NCBI GenBank assembly: GCA_004352715.1
Contig: SCFE01000085.1
Location: 1,052,311-1,116,310, forward strand
Length of the DNA: 64,000 nucleotides
Direction of reading: 5' to 3'
Origin: Hofstenia miamia
Lineage: Eukaryota; Xenacoelomorpha; Acoela
Shown: positions 36,807 to 53,383 of the stretch, piece by piece
Layout of the letters: every line of letters begins with the position of its first letter
Numbering within the stretch: position 1 is the stretch's first letter
Position numbers and translations under genes: made by a program
Notes under the pieces: generated by a model
Told to the model about the DNA's origin: nothing
The model's input: only the letters and a program-made list of their open reading frames with translations
The model's database searches: none

Positions 36807-36825
36807 TTTATCGCTTTACTTGTGA

Positions 36826-40773
<3,948 letters not shown>

Positions 40774-40863
40774 CAATTGTTTTAGTTTGTTAAATTTTTA
40801 TTAATTATAGTGATGCACTATAATTTCATAGTTGGCTTTTCTAGATATATTTTAGGTTAATAT

Positions 40864-40869
40864 AATAAA
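40864..40869 (+). promoter_or_regulatory. Polyadenylation signal of PI4K2
   Basis: AATAAA about 90 bp after the TAG stop. Confidence 0.5.
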
Positions 40870-41429
40870 TTGAGAATGTTACTTTTAATTTTTGTTGCTT
40901 TAAAATTCTGTTGTATTGCAATGAGAATCAATGTGAATACAACTATAGAATACAGGAATTTTAGAATTAATTTTTTTAATATTTGTATTATTTTTAATGT
41001 GACAATATATTAAATTCTGTTCCGAAAGCAAATTTCTACTTTCTGTAGTATAGAATATTTTAAATAAATATTTAAGCAAATTAAGGATGTTACAAGTTTT
41101 AGTGCCCAGCGGAAATAACACCTCCGAAAAACTATTGGTTTATTAAATTAGTTGCTGACTAGAATACTTCATTTAGTAGCACACTGATTGATTACATTTT
41201 GCTTGCTGAAACCAATAATGCATGTCATAATTGTTTATTTCTCTTTTTCTGACCACCGCATTACTTCCAACGAGTTTTCTAAATGTAATTCGTTTTCAAG
41301 AAGTTGATAAAACCAGGAAAGGACTATTGATATAAATAATTTTATATTCGCACTCCTCTGAAAATTGACTTAGTGTATTCTATCATAAATTAAACAAAAA
41401 ATATTGATAAATTTTTTTAGAAATTTTAT

Positions 41430-41686
41430 TACAACTAATTTTGCCCAGAGGAGGATTAATACATTGTTCAAAAGCAATTCAAGCAAATCTGCACACATTT
41501 CGGATAAGGGAGATTGTAGAGCATTTATTTAAAGAAATACCGCATTTAGAAATTTTAAAGTTTCTCAAATTTAGAGATTTTACTGTTTATAAACAAGCCA
41601 GAAACATCAGTATCGCATTGCGCTTAAAGAATACATTAGAAATTAATACACGTTCGCCTGCTAAATCAAAAGGCAGTCTAACATAA
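41430..41686 (+). pseudogene. Fragment of a possible transposase C-terminus
   Basis: An 85-residue open stretch that starts with L-I-L-P-R-G-G-L-I and is followed by a helical Leu/Arg-rich region up to TAA at 41684. The P-R-G-G-L opening resembles the C-terminal region of some DNA-transposon-derived proteins, but I cannot name the family. An acceptor-like TTTTTTTAG precedes it, so a host exon is also possible. PI4K2 is complete upstream, so this is not part of it. Confidence 0.3.
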
Positions 41687-41699
41687 TTCTTGATCAGCA

Positions 41700-42234
41700 A
41701 TTTTTAAAAATCCAAATCAGACTATTGATACTATTAAAAGCTCAAATGAGAAATACATACATACAGTTATAAAATGTAAAACGAATTGCACCATTTTTAT
41801 TAGATTAAGAAAATATACTGGTCAATTAGTTAAGTATGAAAGTAAATCGGCTGTTTTTTCAAAACAAATTTTGTTACTGCTTTACAAGTTTTCAGATTTC
41901 AAAATCAATTCAGAAACGTAACCCCAGTGGGCGGTCTCAAATTACTGCAGGGGCACTTAAAATCACAGAAGATATAATTGCTTGTCTTACATTATATTTA
42001 CATTATTTAATGAATGCATAAAAATAATTTTCATAGAACATTTAAATGTATTTCGACTTTCTTCTAAACTTACTTAATTTTACAATATTTTATTTCACTA
42101 AATATTAGAGTAATCAAGATTGCAAAATTTATAACCTCGGTGTTTCAGGTTTTTTATATTATACGTGGAAGTGGATAATTTAAGTTGATAAATACGTTTA
42201 TATGGTTAATATAAAAAGATTGAATTGTCCGTTT
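41700..42234. other. Non-coding stretch
   Basis: AT-rich, with one short open frame (41836-42018) that has no family features. Confidence 0.55.
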
Positions 42235-42420
42235 TAAAATTTACAATCCTGATTACTTTATTTAGTAGAAAACAACCCCGCCATGGCCCAAGTTTATTAT
42301 TATTTGTAATATTCCTTGGTTTGTGTTTTTATTTTGCGTATTTTTTTGTTTACTTTTCCAAAATTATCAGTATTTTTTTGTTCAAACATTTCTGAATATA
42401 GTTTTATTGGTAAATATTAT
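42235..42420 (+). mobile_element. LINE 3' UTR fragment
   Basis: Related to 2735-2935 and 51340-51530: the same TTTACAATCC.GATTACTTTATT segment, GCCATGGCCCAAGTT and a TTC.GAA-armed hairpin near 42365-42403. Only the last ~190 bp of an element remain. Confidence 0.5.
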
Positions 42421-42639
42421 CAAGGCAATATAGAGGTAATAATTTTGTAAAGAAGCTGCGGGTTGCTTTGAAGCGAAATATATTTGAATGCTTTTATTAG
42501 CTACAAAGAAGCCTTAATTATGTTCAAAGCCGGGCTTTTAAAGTTTGATGAAGATCAAGTTTGAAAATTTCTGGGAAAATAAACGGTTTGAAAATTATTT
42601 ATAGCATAACATCAAGAGAACATATGCAATCTAAATATC

Positions 42640-45600
42640 AATGAAACAAAGAAAACGCAATAAAAAAATCATCTTTAAATGAAATTATAGGAATTGGATC
42701 TGATGGCGAATATTTTTCAATCAACAATTCAGAAGATGTTCAGCAATCCAATTCACACACAACTCTCACACAGCAGCTTTCATTGCTATCATTAAATACT
42801 AACATTTGTAGCATATGTCTGCATGCTTCTGATTTGTGTAAACGTTCAGGACTTGTCAAACATATTGTCAATGGTTCCAGATATGAAAGTTCAGGGTTAC
42901 CACCTCGTTCACTTGGAATAACGCCTGTATTTCCCTCACTTTCTGATATTGAAATGTTTTCGATTCCTACCAGGAAGATCGTTCCAATCAGCTGCCGTAA
43001 TCTCTGGGCTAAAGCTGTGAATCACTCTTTTAGTAAGGTTAAGCGGGAACCAAGTTTCATTACTCATTGGGTGGAGATTTTTATTTTGCCTGCTTGTGTT
43101 CTCCGGTCTCCTCCTCGTGGGGGCTCCAAACACCTGAAATACGAAGAGTCAATTCTCAAGAGCCGCTTAGAGCGTTGGTTGAATGGTGATTATGCTCAAC
43201 TTTGGTACGAAGCAACTGTAAGTTCTGGCAACATTAAAAATAAATCATCTTCTGTCAGTTCCAGCCAAAATCTTAAGAGAGCTAGACAGCTTGGTCACGA
43301 AGGCAGTTTTCGTAGAGCCATAGCAGCCCTAAGATCTGATGGTCTAAGCTTTGATGAGNNNNNNNNNNNNNNNNNNNNNNNNNNNNNNNNNNNNNNNNNN
43401 NNNNNNNNNNNNNNNNNNNNNNNNNNNNNNNNNNNNNNNNNNNNNNNNAAGACACAGAGCCATTTGTGATAAACAAAGACATTCTGATTAAATGTGTGAA
43501 AAGCTTTCCCAGGGATTCTGCTGCCGGTGTCTCTAAACTTTATGCTTCCCATCTGATTAATGCATTCCAATGCCCAACTCCTGAATATGTGGACAAAGCA
43601 ATTGCATCGGTGCTCGAAGTAATCAACTTTTTAATATCTGGTAATGCTCCTGATGAAATTGCACCATATCTTTGTGGAGCTAATCTTTTTGCAATGAAGA
43701 AAAAGGACGGTGGAATTCGCCCAATTGCTGTGGGAGAAGTTCTTCGAAGATTGATTGCCAATTGCTTATGTCAATTGTCAAGGAATAAGGTAGCTGCTCT
43801 TTTTTCTCCACTTCAAGTTGGTGTAGGCATTAAGGGAGGTTGTGAAGCCGTCATCCATGCTTTGAATGGAATGGTGGAAGCTGTTGGATCGAAGACAAAT
43901 TTAGCATTTCTCCAGGTAGACATCAAAAATGCATTTAACAGTCTTAATCGTTCAGCAATACTTTCTCAGGTTAAACTTCATTTTCCACAGCTATATCCTT
44001 GGGTTTATTTTTGCTACTCCCAGCCTTCTCGATTAAAATTTGGATCTAAATCCTTGCGGTGTTCAACAAGGGGTTCCTTTGGCTCCCCTTTTGTTTGCTT
44101 TAGCTATTCACCCAATCGTTTCTGCTATCAAAGATTAATTTCCTGAATTAGCATGCAACGCATGGTATTTAGATGATGGTTCTCTGGTTGGGATCATTCC
44201 ATCTTTGTGTAAAGTATTTGAGTTTGTGATGTTAGCTATGAAAAAAGTAGGCTGGGAAATTAGTTTAACTAAATGTGAAGTTTGGTCGCCTAATCCTAAT
44301 TGCGATTTCAGTGCTTTGCCCAAATCAATCAGCAGACGAAAAGATGGTATTGTCACTCTTGGAGCTCCTATCTCCAAGTCTCCAAAATTTGTCCAAGAGT
44401 TCTTCTCGAAACGTGTTTCTAAGTCCATTCAAATTATGAATGAAATAAAATTACTTGAAGATCCACAGTTAGAATTACATCTGTTAAGGAGCTGTGCCTC
44501 ACTACCTAAGATATCGTTTTGTTTAGGAACTTTTAATCCCGCAACTGTTACAGCAGAATTGGAAGAATTTGATTCAGCAGTTCATCAGTCTCTAGAANNN
44601 NNNNNNNNNNNNNNNNNNNNNNNNNNNNNNNNNNNNNNNNNNNNNNNNNNNNNNNNNNNNNNNNNNNNNNNNNNNNNNNNNNNNNNNNNNNNNNNNNNNN
44701 NNNNNNNNNNNNNNNNNNNNNNNNNNNNNNNNNNNNNNNNNNNNNNNNNNNNNNNNNNNNNNNNNNNNNNNNNNNNNNNNNNNNNNNNNNNNNNNNNNNN
44801 NNNNNNNNNNNNNNNNNNNNNNNNNNNNNNNNNNNNNNNNNNNNNNNNNNNNNNNNNNNNNNNNNNNNNNNNNNNNNNNNNNNNNNNNNNNNNNNNNNNN
44901 NNNNNNNNNNNNNNNNNNNNNNNNNNNNNNNNNNNNNNNNNNNNNNNNNNNNNNNNNNNNNNNNNNNNNNNNNNNNNNNNNNNNNNNNNNNNNNNNNNNN
45001 NNNNNNNNNNNNNNNNNNNNNNNNNNNNNNNNNNNNNNNNNNNNNNNNNNNNNNNNNNNNNNNNNNNNNNNNNNNNNNNNNNNNNNNNNNNNNNNNNNNN
45101 NNNNNNNNNNNNNNNNNNNNNNNNNNNNNNNNNNNNNNNNNNNNNNNNNNNNNNNNNNNNNNNNNNNNNNNNNNNNNNNNNNNNNNNNNNNNNNNNNNNN
45201 NNNNNNNNNNNNNNNNNNNNNNNNNNNNNNNNNNNNNNNNNNNNNNNNNNNNNNNNNNNNNNNNNNNNNNNNNNNNNNNNNNNNNNNNNNNNNNNNNNNN
45301 NNNNNNNNNNNNNNNNNNNNNNNNNNNNNNNNNNNNNNNNNNNNNNNNNNNNNNNNNNNNNNNNNNNNNNNNNNNNNNNNNNNNNNNNNNNNNNNNNNNN
45401 NNNNNNNNNNNNNNNNNNNNNNGTGCTTGAAAAGTCTAACCTCACTGAGTCTCGTGCTCGTCCTGGGGACATCTTTTTGCCATGCTGGTCTTCTGGCCGA
45501 CCAGCTGCTCTAGACGTGACTGTAATTAGTTCACTGCAGCCTTCGATTGTTTCTCTTGCGGGTACTAATGCTGGTCATGCTCTGGAAGTTTCAGACAACC

Positions 45601-46061
45601 GAAAGCTTACTAAATACGCAGAATCATGTTCAGCAGCTGGTATATCCTTCATACCACTGTCAGTGGAAGCTCTAGGAGGATGGTCACCAACTGCTATCAA
45701 AGTATTCTCCAAGATGTCTTTTATGTCTTCTGTTAGAAATGCCTCTTGCGATCTGAATACGGTTTCTACATACTTTTTTCAGCAATTATCAGTAATTTTA
45801 CAGCGGGGAAATTCTACACTTCTTTTATCAAGATATGGTTGTTAGGGTTCAAGCAATTCATGTCTAATCTGTGGCATCTGGAACACAAACTCAACCCTTG
45901 TACAAGTTTTTCAATATCGATCACCCAAAAAAATAATCATTGTAATGTTAATTTTATATGTATTGATTTTCGTTCTTTTTAAAAAAAAACAATTTTATAT
46001 TCGGTGATTCTTAAATATTCTATTTTTGTAATGTTAATTTTGTAAAATGTGCTTTATTAAA
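42640..46061 (+). mobile_element. R2-like non-LTR element with C-terminal RLE (copy 2)
   Basis: A long copy of the element whose tail is at 1-530. Domains in order are an N-terminal Cys/His finger (C-S-I-C near 42812, H at ~42860), then R-L-E-R-W-L and R-A-I-A-A-L-R-S-D-G blocks (43180-43350). The reverse transcriptase follows, with G-G-I-R-P-I-A-V-G-E-V-L-R-R-L (43711-43755), D-I-K-N-A-F-N-S-L (43919-43945), G-V-Q-Q-G-V-P-L-A-P-L-L-F (44060-44098) and catalytic W-Y-L-D-D-G (44164-44181). An 825-N gap comes next, then R-P-G-D-I-F-L-P with A-L-D-V-T-V 14 residues on (45460-45525) and R-K-L-T-K-Y, which resemble the PD-x12-14-D..K core of R2-type restriction-like endonucleases. A frameshift near 44050 and TAA near 44139 break it. 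Gaps lie at 43359-43448 and 44598-45422. The 5' end is not defined. Confidence 0.75.
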
Positions 46062-46829
46062 AATACCAATAAATTTCAAAATTGAATATTAAATTCAAAG
46101 TTTGATTTGAAATTTGAAAATTTAAGAATTTGTTTGCAAGTTTGATATTTCTTAGAAATAATTCTTATTTACAAAAATGCATATTAATTAGCCTGTGTAA
46201 TTAAATACCTATAGCAATCAGCTAATCTAAAAACCAACAATCGCAGATTTAACTTATATTTTTGTAGGAATATGGAGTACATATAGTAGAACATAATTTT
46301 ATCCTACACAATATTGTTTATACAGAATGAATATATGATTATTATACTTATTGCATAGACATACGTACTAAATGCCCCTGTCAATTTCTTATTTAATTAT
46401 TAGAGGTAAATCATGAAAACTGAGCAATATATATGTGATCATGATATTCACATTCAGAAAGTTTACAAAGTGTGTTCACTGTTAGCTTAGTTATCAAACA
46501 TGCTAATGGAAGGAATTTCAAAGTTAAATGAATGAATTTACAAAGCCATTTATTAATGCCTGTCAGAGGTCTTCTCTTTCAATATTAACAATAATTCCAA
46601 ATGTATTATATTTTTAAAAATGCATTATAAAACAATATTTGGGAAATTTAAATGTTGATTTGTAAATTTTACCAACATTTAGGTATCAAAGTTTGCTCTT
46701 TAGCCATCAAAGTTTTGTTTGAAATTTGAATTTTAGAATTTTGCAAAATTTGATTTGAGAGCTCTTGTTCAAGCATAAAAATAGTTTTCGGATTATTTAA
46801 AACTTGCTCAGGTTACTCACTCTCATCTA
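46062..46829. other. Non-coding AT-rich stretch
   Basis: Nothing recognisable. Confidence 0.6.
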
Positions 46830-47400
46830 AAAAAGCAATCAATCAGTTGCGAAAAATCATTGACCTGTTTCAATCCACGTCTCCAATTAGCAAAGTATTT
46901 TGAGGGATTGCTTCACGATCAAATAGCGGAACACCAAAGTAAGTACATCCTATTTTTTTCATTACTGATGTTCTTTTAAAACCTATAAAATTCGTACTAA
47001 TGGCTTGCCTAGTTTTTTCTAAGGCTTTTGATTCTATTAATCATAAAAATTCTTCTAATCAAGCTGATGCAGAATTGGCTGAACGGATTTTAACTGATAA
47101 AAGCGGTTGCCTTTAATTGAAGGTCTTTCAAATGTATAAGGTTCTGAAATCTGTAAAGAAAACTGCACCATGTTCTGATGAGCTTCCACACTGTCTTATT
47201 ACTGAGAACGCAGAATGTTTGATGAATCCGTGACTCATTCGAAATCTAACCTTTAATAATGGAACTTACAAGCATGTTGGAAAGCAACCAAAAAAATTTT
47301 TGTTCCTAGTGACCAAACTAGAACAACCAAAAGATTACCGTCCTGTTATCTATTACCAATACATTAAAGGATTATTAAGATATTAAAAGGTCCATATATT
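46830..47400 (+). pseudogene. Heavily decayed LINE pieces
   Basis: Short recognisable scraps only: F-S-K-A-F-D-S-I-N-H in shifted frames near 47013-47043, and an S-D-E-L-P-H-C-L-I-like stretch near 47180. Stops and frame changes occur every few dozen bases. Confidence 0.4.
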
Positions 47401-47576
47401 AAAATGAAATGATAATTCACATTTCAATACAGCAAATATCCAAAAAAATTTAAAATGTGCATATTTAAAAAATTGAATGATTGTCAAAAAGCAAGATAGA
47501 CCGTCATTTATAATTGAAAACGCTTTAAAAAACAAAATTCTATATGCAAAAAAATTACGTTTTTGGAATTATGTGG

Positions 47577-47755
47577 CTAAATTTAGTTTACATACTTATT
47601 TTACATACTTGTTTTTTTATTACCATACATGACATTGGAAATATCACGTTAATTTAGTTTACATTTTTTAGTTTACATACTTGTTTTTTGATTTACATAC
47701 ATGACATTGGAAAATACCACATCAATTTAGTTTACATGTTTACTTTACTTACTTC
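47577..47755. repeat. Two-copy tandem repeat, about 70-80 bp
   Basis: AATTTAGTTTACAT, ACATACTTGTTTTTT and ACATGACATTGGAAA recur in the same order twice, with a partial third start near 47725. Confidence 0.55.
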
Positions 47756-48739
47756 TTTTATTTAGTAAAATTTAATAACAAATGTTTGAATCAGAGAGAT
47801 AATAATACTCGTTAAAAGCCTAATGTCTTATTTCGGTAATAAAGCAAAACAATTTGTCGGAAAAAACCAAAAACTAGTTTATGCAAAAACTCGCAATTTC
47901 TAATATTTAATAAACGTACGTGGTAAACCCACATACGTGTTTAAGACAAGACAAAAATGTAATTTATTCTACACTTTGCTTATAATGGTCATAGATATCG
48001 TACTATTAAATTTGTCTATTGTGTTAGTTTATCATCATTGTTGTTGAGGGAATTCTGTAGGAAACAAACGCAATGTGTATTTACACATTATGAATTTCAC
48101 ACGGTCGTATCTAAATGAATGATTAATAAGTCAAATGAGGTGATAGATCACAGTATAAAACACATGACAAATTAAAGCTCAAATAAATTTAATAAAAAAT
48201 GTACATTAACAAACAAACGACGTTTCTATTTAACATAAAGTATATAATTAATTTAACATCGGACTGTAAATTCGCAGCAATTCATTAAAATAAAATTGAT
48301 TATGTTTTAAAATAAATATCTGTAAAACTAACTAGAGATCATATTGCAAAAAAAGCGTTAATAATCAAAACAATATTTGAGATTTAATTATAAAAATAGC
48401 TTACCAAAAAGTTTGAAATCTTTATGGGTAGCTCTTTCATCAATGTGAAATTCCATTAATCTGCACTATTTATAAAGTTGCATGCTTCATAGACAATGTC
48501 AATATTACGTGGTTTTATCTATATTCTATTGTTCAAATGTGAAAAAATTTATCCAATCGGAAAGATTGTTATCTACCAAACATGAAATCCCTTTACAATT
48601 ATAACAATTGAACAAAACACTTTTAAATCATATAAAACTAGAATTTTTTCACAAGTTGAAAAACAATCTCTATTATTACATGTTTTTCCCAATTTATACA
48701 ATTATGCTTACATGGCCTATGACTCTCAACGTTTTTAGA

Positions 48740-48886
48740 CTTACATTTCTTTTCCAACGTTTTTCACAGTTGTGACTTACATTTCTTTTCCAAAATTTTT
48801 CCATGTTTATGACTTAAATTTCTTTTACGACGTTTTTTCACATTTGTGACGTACATTCCTTTTCTGACGATTTCACATTTGTAGTC
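48740..48886. repeat. 37-bp minisatellite, four units
   Basis: Units start at 48740, 48776, 48813 and 48850 (36-37 bp spacing) with consensus CTTACATTTCTTTTCCAACG followed by TTTTTCACATTTGTGA. A partial unit precedes at ~48722. The units are diverged, so the array is not recent. Confidence 0.7.
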
Positions 48887-48899
48887 AGTTTTTTACAAA

Positions 48900-49690
48900 T
48901 TTATAGATTTTTACATGGGTTTTCCACTTTATAAATTTTTTTCACTTCGTATGGTTTGTCACTTTGAACAAAATGAAAATTTCATAAAAAAATACGACTA
49001 ATCTTTGTTGTAAATTCAGATTTTTTTTCGTATTTTAAAGAATGAATGGATTTGTTATTTAATATCGCATGTAAATATAAATTTTAATACATTCCACAAA
49101 TCAATGATTGTTAAAGTACTTGCAGTTGTATAATAGTTTATGAATTTTAAAATAAAAACTTTATAATTATTGAGAAAGCATTAACATTCACATTTTTCTT
49201 CAGTCAATGAGTAAATTTTGATAATCGCAAATGAATACATAACGCCATTTCAAAAACGAATCAATTAGATGTCATGAAACTCGCAAAACATTTTTAATTA
49301 CGAAAAGACTAACACATTTTCATAAAAAATACATTTACGCAAAAATGATTAAATTTATTGATTTTACAAAACATAGTCGAAATTAACGATAAGTCTAAGA
49401 AATTAATTAATGTTATTGAAACTAAGTTTAGTTCGGCTAAAAGTTTTCCTTTGTGAAATAGCTCCTTTTCCTAAGGACGAGGAGTTTAGTGAAAAATCGG
49501 TTGAACTAAAATACTTATTAAACAAAATGCCACTGTTAAATTATACTTTTTTCGATAATTCTAACTTTTTTATTTAGGATCTACGGTTTAAGGAAGTTTA
49601 TTCACAAAAAAGGTTATGGAAGACTTCCACTCATGTTCCATCTTATATTTAATATTAATTCTTTTTAATTCAAACTTCAATGCAACTTGT
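48900..49690. other. Non-coding AT-rich stretch
   Basis: No gene or repeat structure recognised. Confidence 0.55.
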
Positions 49691-49719
49691 GTTAGAGAAA
49701 ACTGAAACTTGGTTTACAA

Positions 49720-50470
49720 GTGATAATGATAACTCATCTTGGTCAATCGATAATTCTAAGTTTAAAATATTTAGGAAGGACAGAAACCCAACAATTCACT
49801 TTAATAAGACAAAAGTTTTCTAATGATAGTATGAGTCTCATTTCTAGTTACTTGTATAATCGTATGCAACGAGTAAAGCTTAATGAATCTTTTTGGATTC
49901 TTCAAAAATTTGTCAACAACAGATGCACTATTACTTGCTACTGAAAAATGGAGGGCAGCACTCGATTCTAATAAACTTGTAGCTATAGCTCTCAAAAGCC
50001 TTTGATACGATTAATCACAACATACTAATTGAAACACTATCTTACTTAGGATTCTCTTGTAATAGTAAGTAATTGATAACTAGTTACCTCAACCAACGAT
50101 TCCAGAGAGTTAAGTTAAACGATATTTTTCTGAATGGTTACCAGTTTACAATGGGGTGATTTAAGGAACGATTCTAGGGCCTCTCTTTTTTAGTATTTAT
50201 GTAAATGACATGCAGTCAAAAACTAATTGCAAACTATTTCTGGTACATCATAGTTTTATATAAATTTTACAACAATGACTATACGGTAAATCGTCATTAA
50301 AATAGCAATATACAGTAATTTATCCATAGCCTGTAAGATTTGTTACTTTTGTAATGTATGTTGATTTGTAAATAAGTTTTTTTGAAATTATTGACGCTAT
50401 TCAGATAAATTATTAGTTATAAAATTGTAAACATTTATCTGAATACAGAATCTCTTATCTTATTTTATCT
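49720..50470 (+). mobile_element. LINE fragment with hairpin and TCTTA tail
   Basis: RT pieces in several frames: T-D-A-L-L-L-A-T-E-K-W (49922-49955), I-N-H-N-I-L-I-E-T-L (50009-50040), R-V-K-L-N-D (50107-50125) and G-P-L-F-F-S-I-Y-V-N-D-M (50180-50215). An abrupt jump to 3' UTR follows near 50260. The end has GACGC (50393-50397), a 12-bp hairpin (ATTCAGATAAAT with ATTTATCTGAAT) and TCTTA-type repeats to ~50470. Its 3' UTR is nearly the same as the insertion at 60988-61167. Confidence 0.7.
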
Positions 50471-51530
50471 TACAAACGATTTGTCCGATTTAACAACATG
50501 TGACGTTATACAATATGCCGATGATACAATATTATTCAATTTTAATGAATCTCCCGAAAAAGCCATTCAAACTCTCCCAAAAATTGTACTTATCTCACTA
50601 TATATTTTTCTTCCTTAAGGCTAAGAGTGAATCCTTTAAAAGCTCAATTCTAAACTAATATTTTAAGGCATTCATATATAGCAAGTTGAGTCTTTAAATA
50701 CATTGGAATTTATTTTCGATTCACATTTATATTCTGAAAAGCAACTAAATCATATTTTAAAAAAATGGTCATATGGATTAAAGCAATGAACTTAATCTCC
50801 CAAAATTTCGATTAATTCATAGTCTAGTATTAAGTCATTTCAACTATGCAAATATACTCTACACAGATATAAATGAAGAATTAATCAGAAAATTTCAGGT
50901 ACAGCTAAACTGGGCTATCAAAGTAGTAGTTAATAATCATAGCCTTAATAAGAATAATGAATATAGAAAAACTCAAACTTATATCTACATCCACAATGCT
51001 ATATCTATATACATGCCCTAAGACATTCTTCGAAATAATTAAAGTATTTTCCATATAACAAAAATGACTTTCTTTCTGAAAACATAATTTATAAACAAAA
51101 CAAAAAAAATGACTTTCTTTAAGAAAACATAATTTATAAACAAAACAAAAGAACGCATTTAATTGAACCAATCAGGTATAAGAAGCGAATAATGAAAAAC
51201 TCTTCTAAACACAGCTTTGAATATATGGAATGAACTACCAAAGTACATTAAACAAATAAATACTTTAAAAAACTTTAAGATTGACATTAAAAAATACTTT
51301 AGAACCTTTAATATTAAAAGATTGAAATGGCGAGGTTATAAATTTTACAATCCAAATTACTTTATTGATAGAAACTAACATCGCCAAAGCCCAAGTTAAT
51401 TATCATTCTTATTTGTAAATATTTCTTGTTTTGTTTTATTTTATTTTGTTTGTATTTCTTTTCTTGACTCTTTCAGAATTTTTACTGTTTAAACGATTTC
51501 TGAATACAGATATTTCTTCTTCAAAAAAAA
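50471..51530 (+). mobile_element. LINE fragment with YADD, abutting the previous LINE
   Basis: Starts in the RT palm at about 50473, with catalytic Q-Y-A-D-D-T-I-L-F (50511-50537), then a decayed thumb and a C-terminus with W-N-E-L-P (51218-51235), and the 3' UTR and tail of the family at 2404-2935. It contains a 45-bp internal tandem duplication (51064-51108 repeated at 51109-51153) not present in the copy at 2518-2570. It begins exactly where the TCTTA tail of the upstream LINE ends, so the upstream element may have inserted into this one. Confidence 0.65.
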
Positions 51531-51643
51531 TACATATTCCAATTGAGATTACAGAACTTTTAAGGAGAGGTTTTAACTAACATGCAGCGCAGTTTTCCAA
51601 ATTTAAATGTTTTTCTGATATTGGAAAAATTGCTTCTTATTTT

Positions 51644-52603
51644 GATTCGATTGATCATAAAATTCTTCTTGAAAAGTTAATGTATCTAGGATTTAACTCA
51701 AGTACTAAGGAGTTAATGCGTAACTATCTAATTAACTTGTAAATTAAATTTTGCTAACACAACTATTGCCCAAGTTGATAAATTTAAATATCTATAAGTA
51801 ATTATCGACNNNNNNNNNNNNNNNNNNNNNNNNNNNNNNNNNNNNNNNNNNNNNNNNNNNNNNNNNNNNNNNNNNNNNNNNNNNNNNNNNNNNNNNNNNN
51901 NNNNNNNNNNNNNNNNNNNNNNNNNNNNNNNNNNNNNNNNNNNNNNNNNNNNNNNNNNNNNNNNNNNNNNNNNNNNNNNNNNNNNNNNNNNNNNNNNNNN
52001 NNNNNNNNNNNNNNNNNATCGATAAGTATCAAACCTTCAACTCAAATTTCATGTCCATTTTCTTCTGTCAAATACTTTTCGTTACTAAAATTCTGGGATA
52101 TTTATAATAAACGCAAGCCTTACGATAAATTGCAATTCCCAAATTATGTATACATATCTTATAACAAAAGAACATCTACTCTTGGTAAGGTGAAATTCAA
52201 AAAACATTTTTCAAAAAACTCATTTCTCAATTCTATCGTCGAAGCTTGGAATGATTTACCAGTAAGTGTACGAAAGCTGAAAAGTAGGTCTGAATTCAAA
52301 AATCATGTAAAGAATTTACTTAATTTAACGTTTATTCCAAAATTAAAAAATACTTTATGGAAAGGGTTCAAATTTTACGAACCTTGGCATAAGAGCTAAG
52401 ATGACTGAATAGTCTTATATAATTGAAATATAAATTTGGAAATAGTTATTTTTGTCTATAATTTTATTAATTTGAAAATTTTTATTTTGACGTGTTTGGT
52501 ACAGCAAACAACAATTTTGTTGAAATTAAAACTGTGCTGAATAAAGATCTTCTTCTTTTTCTTCTTCTTCTTCTTCATCTTCTTCTTCTTCTTCTTCTTC
52601 TTC
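51644..52603 (+). mobile_element. LINE insertion with (TTC)n tail and known empty site
   Basis: F-D-S-I-D-H-K-I-L-L-E-K-L (51642-51680) marks the RT palm, followed by a stop, a 208-N gap (51810-52017) and an intact C-terminal frame 52130-52397 with W-N-D-L-P (52249-52263). The 3' end has GACG (52488-52491), a hairpin region with C-A-A-C-A-A/T-T-G-T-T-G inner arms, and a long TTC microsatellite (52551-52603). The left segmental copy (near 3050) lacks it, so both edges are set by comparison. Confidence 0.75.
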
Positions 52604-53383
52604 GCTCCTTTGCAAAGATGAACTCTCAAAATCGATGATATACATTCACAATGCAATAAATAGACACCACTCCAATTTAATAACGTGAAACCTGTTCCAT
52701 TTGATAAAGGTAACTGCTTTGCAATCATGCTATAAAATGATAATTTTACAAATTGTTAAAAATCTTTGATGGAGAGATGAATTTGAAAGTTTCAATGCCC
52801 CAAAAAGGCTAAAAAACGAAGCAACTGTTATAATGGAGAATATATTCAATGCTGTTTTCCCTAGATTAACCTTGACAAAAACATTCAAAAGTTGATGTTT
52901 ATTTAAAAATCTTGGTTTTTGAATTCTATCATGTTTGTAATTCATGGATTATTTACGTACTAGTGCATGATTCCTGCCAGTTATGAATGAATCTGATATT
53001 GCGGTCGGCAACTAAGTAGAAGAACAAAAGAACATGAAAGACATTCAACAATTTCAAAACATTAAAAAAATTTGGACTAAGTTATAATTGGAGCGACCTT
53101 TTTTAACCTAAAAATGTTAAAATTTTTACCTAGCAAATTCATTTTCTCTAAGTTTTAACTTTATTTTTTAATCTAATTTTTGAATAAAATTTTTGAACAA
53201 AAAGGTAGAAAAAAAAGTCTATTAAGAGATATTGTTTTGATTACAGAGAATTATTAGATATTTTGAAACATTATCAGGGAAAAAATCTGTCTTTGCAAAA
53301 CAGCTTACGTAAAATAGAGAAACCTCTTTCTACTGATTTAGATGTAGCTTAGCAATTGAACATAAGATGGTATGCTTCAGGGC
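52604..53383. repeat. Segmental duplicate of 3050-4004 (right copy)
   Basis: Same order and orientation as the left copy, with SNPs and small indels. Beyond 53383 this copy continues into the hAT remnant, while the left copy meets a gap. Confidence 0.7.
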
